Shown piece by piece: positions 1 through 5,107 of a stretch of DNA of 5,107 nucleotides; the stretch's first letter is position 1; each line of letters starts with the position of its first letter. The position numbers and the translations under genes are program-made. The notes under the pieces are model-generated. The model did not search any database. It worked only from the letters and a program-made list of their open reading frames with translations, and had not been told where the DNA came from. The stretch is taken from NCBI GenBank assembly GCA_030632035.1, contig DAOVJZ010000137.1, positions 1-5,107 of the forward strand. The letters are read 5' to 3'. The DNA comes from Granulosicoccaceae bacterium (lineage in GTDB: Bacteria; Pseudomonadota; Gammaproteobacteria; DAOVJZ01).

Positions 1-1123
1 ACGTCCAAAGGGAAAAAGTATCCGTATTCCGGCGGCGGGGAATAAAGTCAGTATCGAAGCCGATGAACAAACCAACGCACTTGTAATCACAGCACCACCT
101 GACATTATGCGTTCACTACAAGCAGTGATTAAAAAACTGGATATACGTCGTGCTCAGGTTTTGGTTGAAGCGATTATTGCTGAAGTCTCATCTACAAAAG
201 GGGCTGAACTCGGAATTCAATGGTCATCAAGCCCGAGTACAGCTGGTTCAAATACAACTGTTGGTGGTACAGCTTTTTCTACCGGCAGCAATGTTGGTGC
301 AATAAATAGCTTCAATATTTCATCCCTGCCACTGGGCCTGAGTATTGGTCAATTTAGCAGTGGTACCATACGTGGTTTGTTACGAGCACTGGCTTCAGAT
401 ACAACAACCAATGTGCTTTCAACACCAAACCTTGTCACGCTGGATAATGAAGAAGCAGAAATAATTGTTGGTGAAAACGTACCCTTTATAACAGGTCAGT
501 TCACCAATAACACGACAACACCCGATAATCCGTTCCAGACGATTGAACGCCATGATGTCGGCATCGTTTTAAAAGTGAAACCACAAATCAATGAAGGTGA
601 TGCCGTCAAGCTGGATATTGAGCAGGAAGTTTCAAGCGTTCAGACCGGCACTTCTGGTACTTCCCTGACAACGAATAAACGTTCTATCAAGACCACTGTC
701 TTAGTAGACAATAAACAAATTATCGTGCTGGGTGGATTAATTAAAGATGATTTACAGGAAACTGAACAAAAGGTACCTCTATTGGGTGATATTCCGCTAC
801 TGGGTATGTTGTTCCGTAATACCAAAACTGATCTGGTTAAAACCAACCTGATGGTTTTCATGCGACCAGAAATTCTGCGTGATGGACAGGACACATTCAT
901 CCAGACCAACAGTAAATATAAATTCATGCGTGAACTGCAACAAGAACGCAGGAAAGAAGGAGTTAGTCTGATGTATGACAACGTTGCTCCTATCTTACCC
1001 AGGATGGAAATGAAGTTACCACTGCCCTATCAACAAACAGATGAGGATATCAATTCAATCAAGGGCGTTATAAATAACACCGCAGAGCCTGCCCCGCGAA
1101 GCGCTGTGGGTACTGAAGAGTAG
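1..1123 (+). CDS. gspD: Type II secretion system secretin GspD, 3' part (5' end outside window)
   Basis: GspD forms the multimeric outer-membrane channel through which folded exoproteins leave the periplasm. The reading frame is open from base 2, well before the first ATG at 107, so that ATG is internal and the gene is cut by the window edge; about 373 C-terminal residues are present. The first ~48 codons read as the end of the last periplasmic N domain (N3), including EADEQTNALVITAP. The secretin barrel domain then runs from RRAQVLVEAIIAEV (about nt 146) to about nt 907. Within it are TTTNVLSTPNLVTLDN, the VGENVPF segment, and the secretin signature VPLLGDIPLLGMLFR at nt 773-817, followed by NLMVFMRPEIL. 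A polar ~71-residue tail follows; in some GspD proteins this region binds a pilotin (S domain), but I cannot assign that here. The TAG stop is one base before the gspE start, which suggests translational coupling. The family assignment is very secure. Confidence 0.97.
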   Translation, partial: RPKGKSIRIPAAGNKVSIEADEQTNALVITAPPDIMRSLQAVIKKLDIRRAQVLVEAIIAEVSSTKGAELGIQWSSSPSTAGSNTTVGGTAFSTGSNVGAINSFNISSLPLGLSIGQFSSGTIRGLLRALASDTTTNVLSTPNLVTLDNEEAEIIVGENVPFITGQFTNNTTTPDNPFQTIERHDVGIVLKVKPQINEGDAVKLDIEQEVSSVQTGTSGTSLTTNKRSIKTTVLVDNKQIIVLGGLIKDDLQETEQKVPLLGDIPLLGMLFRNTKTDLVKTNLMVFMRPEILRDGQDTFIQTNSKYKFMRELQQERRKEGVSLMYDNVAPILPRMEMKLPLPYQQTDEDINSIKGVINNTAEPAPRSAVGTEE

Positions 1124-1124
1124 C

Positions 1125-2618
1125 GTGGTGGAAAACCCTGTTCCGCAACAATCTATGCAATTGCCTTTCAGTTTCGCCAAACGTCATGGTGTATTGATTA
1201 AACACGTTGATTCAACCCGGGCAATAATCGTCTATCGTCCCGGTATTAGCACTGACATCCTTTCTGAAGTACGACGTTTTCTTTCTGTCCCCATGCAACT
1301 GGAAGCTGTCTCACCCGAACAGTTTGATGAATTGTTGTCCCGAACTTATGAACAACAATCCAGTGAGGCCATGCAGATGATGGAAGATCTGGGTGATGAA
1401 CTCGATCTGGCCCATGTTGCACAACAATTATCCGAGCCGGAAGACCTGTTAGAAAGCCAGGACGATGCGCCTATTATTCGTTTAATCAATGCCCTGCTAA
1501 CAGAAGCGGCAAAAGAAAATGCCTCTGATATTCATATTGAACCTTATGAAAATCGTCTTGCTGTCCGTTTCCGTATTGATGGTGTGTTGAAAGATATAAT
1601 CCAGCCAGACCGCAAACTTGCGCCTTTGCTGGTTTCGCGTATCAAGGTGATGGCCAAACTGGATATTGCAGAAAAACGTTTACCACAGGATGGACGTATT
1701 TCATTACGTGTTGCCGGTCGTCCTGTTGATGTGCGTGTTTCCACCATCCCTTCCGGTCATGGGGAACGGGTTGTCTTGCGTTTGCTTGATAAACAGGCTG
1801 GTCGTCTGGATCTGGAACATCTGGGCATGGCCAAAGCAAACATGGAACAGATTAATAATCTGATCAGCAAGCCTCATGGCATTATTCTGGTAACAGGCCC
1901 TACCGGCTCAGGTAAAACAACAACCCTGTATGCGGCCCTTTCACGACTTAACAGTCGTCAACGTAATATCCTGACTATTGAAGATCCGATCGAATATTAT
2001 CTGGATGGTATCGGACAAACACAGGTTAATACCAAAGTAGACATGAGTTTTGCACGCGGTCTGCGCGCTATTTTGCGTCAGGATCCGGACATTGTAATGG
2101 TCGGTGAAATTCGTGATCTGGAAACAGCTGAAATCGCTGTGCAAGCCAGTTTGACTGGTCATCTTGTACTTTCAACATTACACACTAACACTGCTGTCGG
2201 TGCCGCAACCCGTTTGCGTGACATGGGCGTTGAACCCTTTTTATTATCTTCCAGTTTAATTGGTGTGTTGGCACAACGTCTTGTACGTCTACTTTGCCCA
2301 CACTGCAAAAAACCACATGAGCTAACAGAAAGTGAAGCCCGCATGATGGATTTGGCTCCAGACAATAGCCAACAAATCTTTGGTCCTGCTGGTTGCAGTG
2401 AGTGCAATCACACAGGTTATGCAGGTCGTGCCGGTATTTTTGAATTAATTCTGATCGATGACATTATGCGTACCATGGTTCATGATGGTGCTGGTGAACA
2501 TGAGTTGGAAAAACATGCACGCACATTAACACCGAGCATTAGAGAAGATGGGCGGAGACGTATACTTGCTGGTGATACATCAATTGAAGAAGTCCTGCGT
2601 GTCACACGAGAAGACTAG
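1125..2618 (+). CDS. gspE: Type II secretion system assembly ATPase GspE
   Basis: GspE is the cytoplasmic hexameric ATPase that powers pseudopilus assembly, docking on GspL and GspF at the inner membrane. The 497-residue product is full length for the family. The N1E region covers roughly residues 12-70 (LPFSFAKRHGVLI), followed by an acidic linker at 80-114. The N2E domain covers about 115-222, with ASDIHIEPYENRLAVRFRID and a conserved RLPQDGR. The C-terminal ATPase has Walker A GPTGSGKT (258-265), an Asp box TIEDPIEY (284-291), Walker B PDIVMVGEIRD (321-331) with Glu328, and a His box ending in STLHTN (His353). The zinc-binding tetracysteine motif is intact: Cys391, Cys394, Cys424 and Cys427. 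That motif is typical of T2SS and T4P ATPases of the GspE/PilB type and absent from PilT. The gene starts with tandem GTG codons (1125 and 1128), one base after the gspD stop. The second GTG lies 7 bases after the weak purine-rich GAAGAG at 1115-1120, so either could be used. Confidence 0.97.
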   Translation: MVENPVPQQSMQLPFSFAKRHGVLIKHVDSTRAIIVYRPGISTDILSEVRRFLSVPMQLEAVSPEQFDELLSRTYEQQSSEAMQMMEDLGDELDLAHVAQQLSEPEDLLESQDDAPIIRLINALLTEAAKENASDIHIEPYENRLAVRFRIDGVLKDIIQPDRKLAPLLVSRIKVMAKLDIAEKRLPQDGRISLRVAGRPVDVRVSTIPSGHGERVVLRLLDKQAGRLDLEHLGMAKANMEQINNLISKPHGIILVTGPTGSGKTTTLYAALSRLNSRQRNILTIEDPIEYYLDGIGQTQVNTKVDMSFARGLRAILRQDPDIVMVGEIRDLETAEIAVQASLTGHLVLSTLHTNTAVGAATRLRDMGVEPFLLSSSLIGVLAQRLVRLLCPHCKKPHELTESEARMMDLAPDNSQQIFGPAGCSECNHTGYAGRAGIFELILIDDIMRTMVHDGAGEHELEKHARTLTPSIREDGRRRILAGDTSIEEVLRVTRED

Positions 2619-2672
2619 AACCCGGTAACACGTTGCATATTAAAAAATTAAAAAGTTGTAAGGTTAAGAATT
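2619..2672 (+). other. gspE-gspF intergenic gap
   Basis: This 54-base AT-rich spacer is the longest gap in the window. It holds an A/T run at about 2637-2654 but no GC-rich stem followed by T residues, so I see no intrinsic terminator. No convincing -35/-10 pair was found. Its 3' end carries the gspF ribosome binding site. Transcription most likely reads straight through. Confidence 0.5.
2659..2663 (+). promoter_or_regulatory. Ribosome binding site for gspF
   Basis: TAAGG lies 9 bases before the GTG at 2673 and is the best Shine-Dalgarno match of any gene start in the window. It supports the GTG as the true start; the protein then begins MPAYNYQALD, which matches the usual GspF N terminus. 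Confidence 0.6.
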
Positions 2673-3890
2673 GTGCCTGCATATAATTATCAAGCCCTCG
2701 ATAAAAATGGCCGTGAACTTAATGGTGTCATGGAAGGTGACAGTGCACGCCTGTTGCGTCAGCAATTGCGCGACAAGGGCTGGACACCCCTTGAAGTTGT
2801 TGAAGTAGTACAAAGCAACAAATCCGGTAAAAAATTCAATCTTCAATTACGAAACAAGATAAAGGCATCAGAACTGGCACTAATCACGCGTCAACTGGCA
2901 ACACTGGTACGTTCTGGTCTGCCATTGGAAGAAGCCCTGCATACGGTCTCACGTCAAAGCACCAAGGCCAATCTTAAAAGCATGATATTTGCCGTACGTT
3001 CCCGCGTACTGGAAGGTCATTCACTGGCGCAAGGTTTAAATGATTTCCCCGCTGCCTTTCCTGATCTCTATCGTGCCACTGTCGCGGCAGGTGAACAGTC
3101 TGGTCATCTTGATACTGTGCTGGAACGTTTGGCAGATTACACGGAAGCCAGACAACAACTACAACAAAAAATTTCGCAGGCAATGATTTATCCAATCCTG
3201 TTAACTTTTGTTTCTATGATGGTGATCATTTTCCTGCTTACATTTGTAATGCCGCAAATCACACAAGTATTTGCTAACACAGGACAAAAACTACCTGGGC
3301 TAACCATCGCCATGATTGCGACCAGTGAATTTTTACAAAGCTATGGCGTGTTTTTGTTAGTTGGTGTCATCATTGCCTATATGAGTATACGTGTATCTCT
3401 ACGTAATGAATCCACCAAACAGCGCTACCACGGCATGTTACTTAAACTCCCTTTAATAAAAAGTCTGGTACAAGGACTCAATACAGCACGCTTTGCTCGT
3501 ACCTTCAGTATCCTGATGGGAAGTGGTGTGCCAATTGTCGAAGCCTTACGTATTTCGGCACAAGTTATATCCAACCTGCCTATGCGTAATGCGGTAACTG
3601 AGGTCTCTCACCGTGTGCGTGAAGGGGCCAGTTTGCACAAGTCGCTACATGAAAGTGGTTATTTCCCGCCGATGACAACCCAGCTTATCGCCAGTGGTGA
3701 AACCGGTGGCGATCTCGATACCATGCTGGAACGGGCTGCCCAGAGTCAGGAACGAGAAGTCGAATCCCTGATATCCAGCCTGATGGCCATATTTGAGCCT
3801 GTTTTATTACTGGTCATGGGACTGATCGTGCTGGTGATTGTGATGGCCACCCTGCTCCCTATTCTCGAATTGAATCAGCTTATCGGTTAA
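2673..3890 (+). CDS. gspF: Type II secretion system inner-membrane platform protein GspF
   Basis: GspF is the polytopic core of the T2SS assembly platform, contacting GspE, GspL and the pseudopilus base. The 405-residue length is the family norm. The N terminus MPAYNYQALDKNGRELNG is the characteristic GspF/PilC start. Two homologous T2SSF domains are visible, at about residues 65-190 and 270-395. LATLVRSGLPLEEAL (75-89) aligns with FSILMGSGVPIVEAL (278-292), and GEQSGHLDTVLERLA (140-154) aligns with GETGGDLDTMLERAA (342-356). Hydrophobic membrane segments lie near 173-194, 221-240 and 374-396, giving the usual three-helix topology with cytoplasmic T2SSF domains. The start is GTG, supported by TAAGG upstream and by family alignment of the N terminus. 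The gene stands between its ATPase partner gspE and the gspC-like gene, separated from the latter by 21 bases. The sequence is complete, with no frameshift seen. Confidence 0.97.
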   Translation: MPAYNYQALDKNGRELNGVMEGDSARLLRQQLRDKGWTPLEVVEVVQSNKSGKKFNLQLRNKIKASELALITRQLATLVRSGLPLEEALHTVSRQSTKANLKSMIFAVRSRVLEGHSLAQGLNDFPAAFPDLYRATVAAGEQSGHLDTVLERLADYTEARQQLQQKISQAMIYPILLTFVSMMVIIFLLTFVMPQITQVFANTGQKLPGLTIAMIATSEFLQSYGVFLLVGVIIAYMSIRVSLRNESTKQRYHGMLLKLPLIKSLVQGLNTARFARTFSILMGSGVPIVEALRISAQVISNLPMRNAVTEVSHRVREGASLHKSLHESGYFPPMTTQLIASGETGGDLDTMLERAAQSQEREVESLISSLMAIFEPVLLLVMGLIVLVIVMATLLPILELNQLIG

Positions 3891-3898
3891 GGCTCCTG

Positions 3899-3904
3899 TA
3901 TAAT
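3899..3904 (+). promoter_or_regulatory. Possible -10 hexamer just ahead of gspC
   Basis: A perfect TATAAT ends 7 bases before the gspC ATG. No good -35 element lies at the normal spacing: the bases at 3876-3881 read CAGCTT, and a TTGAAT at 3870-3875 is 23 bases away, which is too far. The adjacent TG is one base out of register for an extended -10. If the site is active, transcripts would begin at or next to the ATG. It could equally be a chance match in an AT-rich gap. Confidence 0.2.
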
Positions 3905-3911
3905 AGAATTT

Positions 3912-4637
3912 ATGAGTAGTTATTCGAACAACACGGCATCACTGGAACGAGTAATTGAGGTCTTTCAGCAACCGCGAATTGCTCGTGTCATTTCATCTGT
4001 ACTGGTGCTGGTATTCGCCTCAGCCGGTTTTGTGATCGCCAATGATCTGAAAAAGACATTCTGGGATAAACAAGCCGACTTGCCATCCTCCTCTGCAGAA
4101 ACAGATACTCAAAAACCGGCAACAAAAACATATTCTGCACGCAACATTAACCAATGGCATTTGTTTGGTCAGGCACAGCAACAACAATCCAGAACAGCAC
4201 CCGTCCCTATCACAGCACCGGAAACACGACTCAACCTGAAACTCAATGGCATTATTGCCTCTGATGGTAAAAACACAGCTGGTGCCATTATTGAGAAGAG
4301 TGCTGGCAAGCAAGAATATTTTTCCATTGGTGATAGCATTAGTAATGGCGTATCACTGAAAGAAGTATATAAGGACCGTGTTATCTTAAGCAGGAACAAT
4401 AGGCTTGAAACATTAAGCTTGCCCAAAACCAGCATCAATACCAATCTCGGAACTTCAAAAACAAATCCAGCAAAAAACACTCGTCCAACCAATATTAAAA
4501 CAAATAATACAACCCCGACATCATTGCCCAAACCCTCCGCGGGGCGTGGTGCAAAAGACACCAAGAAATTACTGGAAAAATATCGGGAAATGGTTTTGCA
4601 ACGCCAACAACGTTTAAAGAAAGAAAAATCGGAATAA
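3912..4637 (+). CDS. gspC: GspC-like type II secretion protein: HR domain, no PDZ domain
   Basis: GspC proteins are bitopic inner-membrane proteins whose periplasmic homology region (HR) binds the N0 domain of GspD, linking platform and secretin. This 241-residue product has a short N-terminal stretch, one membrane helix at about 24-43 (IARVISSVLVLVFASAGFVIA), and a Ser/Thr/Lys-rich linker. An HR-like domain follows at about 76-172: ARNINQWHLFG (76-86), TRLNLKLNGIIAS (105-117), AIIEK (125-129), YFSIGDSISNGVSLKEVYKDRVIL (split at 136-144 and 145-159) and RLETLSL (164-170). A Gln run at 89-92 lies between the first two. After the HR domain there is no PDZ fold, only an Asn/Thr/Lys/Pro-rich stretch (172-214) and a charged helix (215-241) that may form a short coiled coil. 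Family members commonly carry a PDZ or a coiled coil there; Pseudomonas XcpP is a shorter coiled-coil example. The ATG is the only plausible start but has no clear Shine-Dalgarno. The assignment rests on architecture and context; the HR motif match is good but less decisive than for the neighbours. Confidence 0.85.
   Translation: MSSYSNNTASLERVIEVFQQPRIARVISSVLVLVFASAGFVIANDLKKTFWDKQADLPSSSAETDTQKPATKTYSARNINQWHLFGQAQQQQSRTAPVPITAPETRLNLKLNGIIASDGKNTAGAIIEKSAGKQEYFSIGDSISNGVSLKEVYKDRVILSRNNRLETLSLPKTSINTNLGTSKTNPAKNTRPTNIKTNNTTPTSLPKPSAGRGAKDTKKLLEKYREMVLQRQQRLKKEKSE
4631..4634 (+). promoter_or_regulatory. Ribosome binding site for gspG
   Basis: GGAA sits 7 bases before the gspG ATG and lies inside the last codons of gspC. 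Ribosomes finishing gspC would therefore be well placed to restart on gspG. The match is short. Confidence 0.45.
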
Positions 4638-4641
4638 AAAA

Positions 4642-5079
4642 ATGATTAATACAAAAACAAATCAAAAGGGATTTACACTTATCGAAGTCATGATCGTGGT
4701 GATCATTATCGGTATTCTGGCAACGCTGGTCGTACCAAAATTGATTGGCCGTCAGGATCAGGCGCTGGTCACAAAGGCACGGCATGATATCAGCACACTG
4801 GAAAATGCATTAAAACTCTATCGTCTTGATAACTATGTTTATCCAACGACTGATCAAGGACTCGAAGCTCTGGTCACAAAACCAGGTGGTACACCTGAAC
4901 CTAAAAACTGGAAAAAAGGTGGCTATATTGAGCGCATGCCCAAGGACCCATGGGGTAATGAATATCTGTACCTGAACCCTGGTGTGCATGGTGATACCGA
5001 TATTTACTCACTCGGTGCCGATGGACAGGAAGGTGGCGATGAGATGAATGCTGATATTGGTAACTGGGATCTGGAATAA
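4642..5079 (+). CDS. gspG: Type II secretion system major pseudopilin GspG
   Basis: GspG polymerises into the periplasmic pseudopilus that works as the piston of the T2SS. The 145-residue precursor has a 10-residue basic leader ending in Gly10, then the class III prepilin site G|FTLIE. Phe11 becomes the methylated N-terminal residue after processing by the prepilin peptidase GspO/PilD, and Glu15 is the conserved +5 glutamate. The hydrophobic helix runs about 12-34 (TLIEVMIVVIIIGILATLVVP). The globular domain shows typical GspG motifs: YPTTDQGLEAL (67-77), DPWGNEYLY (102-110), DIYSLGADGQEGG (120-132) and DIGNWDLE (138-145). The acidic C-terminal loop, including Asp127, Asp133 and Asp138, matches the calcium-binding region of the family, although I cannot assign individual ligands. 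Mature length would be 135 residues, normal for GspG. The gene starts 4 bases after the gspC stop, so the two are very likely cotranscribed and translationally coupled. Confidence 0.97.
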   Translation: MINTKTNQKGFTLIEVMIVVIIIGILATLVVPKLIGRQDQALVTKARHDISTLENALKLYRLDNYVYPTTDQGLEALVTKPGGTPEPKNWKKGGYIERMPKDPWGNEYLYLNPGVHGDTDIYSLGADGQEGGDEMNADIGNWDLE

Positions 5080-5092
5080 TAACATCTGAATC

Positions 5093-5107
5093 ATGCACCT
5101 CCCCCAT
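5093..5107 (+). CDS. Probable start of the next pseudopilin gene (gspH), cut by window edge
   Basis: Thirteen bases after the gspG stop an ATG opens a frame reading MHLPH up to the window end. In T2SS operons gspG is normally followed by gspH, whose precursor begins with a short leader of this kind before the G|FTLIE-type cleavage site, and that site would fall just outside the window. There is no clear Shine-Dalgarno upstream. Only five codons are visible, so the call rests on position and operon convention. Confidence 0.4.

Noticed and set aside
107..109. ATG at 107 as the start of gspD
   Set aside because: The frame is open upstream to base 2 and encodes conserved N3-domain sequence, so this Met is internal and the gene is cut by the window edge.
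640..981. 113-codon open frame on the - strand
   Set aside because: It lies fully inside the conserved gspD secretin domain. Its translation is Ser/Arg/Leu-rich with no family motif, as expected of an antisense shadow.
1125..2618. The ATPase as a type IV pilus PilB or PilT
   Set aside because: Its neighbours are a secretin, a GspF, a GspC-like protein and a GspG with the C-terminal acidic motif, which define a T2SS. PilT also lacks the tetracysteine motif seen here.
2636..2660. AT-rich run between gspE and gspF as a possible terminator or promoter
   Set aside because: There is no GC-rich inverted repeat before a T tract and no paired -35/-10 elements at usual spacing. Operon logic favours read-through.
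4169..4564. 131-codon open frame on the - strand across gspC
   Set aside because: It mirrors the low-complexity A-rich coding strand of gspC, giving Val/Leu/Phe-rich antisense sequence that superficially resembles membrane segments. No start context or domain supports a gene.
4901..5107. - strand open frame at the right edge, with a GGGGGAGG stretch near an ATG in antisense
   Set aside because: It runs antisense through the conserved C terminus of gspG, and the product is His/Ser-rich with no motif. The G-rich stretch is the complement of the Pro codons of the probable gspH start.

Overview
The window is a stretch of a type II secretion system (T2SS, general secretory pathway 'gsp') operon, all on the + strand and almost entirely coding. 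The order is gspD (3' part only, 1-1123), gspE (1125-2618), gspF (2673-3890), a gspC-like gene (3912-4637), gspG (4642-5079), and probably the first codons of gspH at the right edge (5093-5107). No RNA gene, mobile element, CRISPR array, strong promoter or terminator is visible, and no non-coding stretch exceeds about 55 bases.

The canonical secretin, ATPase, platform and major pseudopilin sequences, together with the codon choice (many CGT, GGT and CTG codons on a moderately AT-leaning background), point to a Gram-negative proteobacterium, most likely a gammaproteobacterium. I cannot name the genus. The secretion genes look intact and functional: Walker A and B and the tetracysteine motif are present in GspE, the duplicated T2SSF fold is present in GspF, and the prepilin peptidase site and C-terminal acidic motif are present in GspG.

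The products form one machine. GspD is the outer-membrane secretin channel. The GspC-like protein would link the inner-membrane platform to GspD through its periplasmic HR domain. GspF is the inner-membrane platform core, and GspE is the cytoplasmic ATPase that drives assembly of the GspG pseudopilus, which pushes folded proteins out through GspD.

I see no new system here. The unusual points are around gspC. It sits between gspF and gspG instead of ahead of gspD. Its product has no recognisable PDZ domain and ends in an Asn/Thr/Lys/Pro-rich linker plus a short charged helix. Its start codon has no Shine-Dalgarno sequence but follows a perfect TATAAT hexamer by 7 bases.
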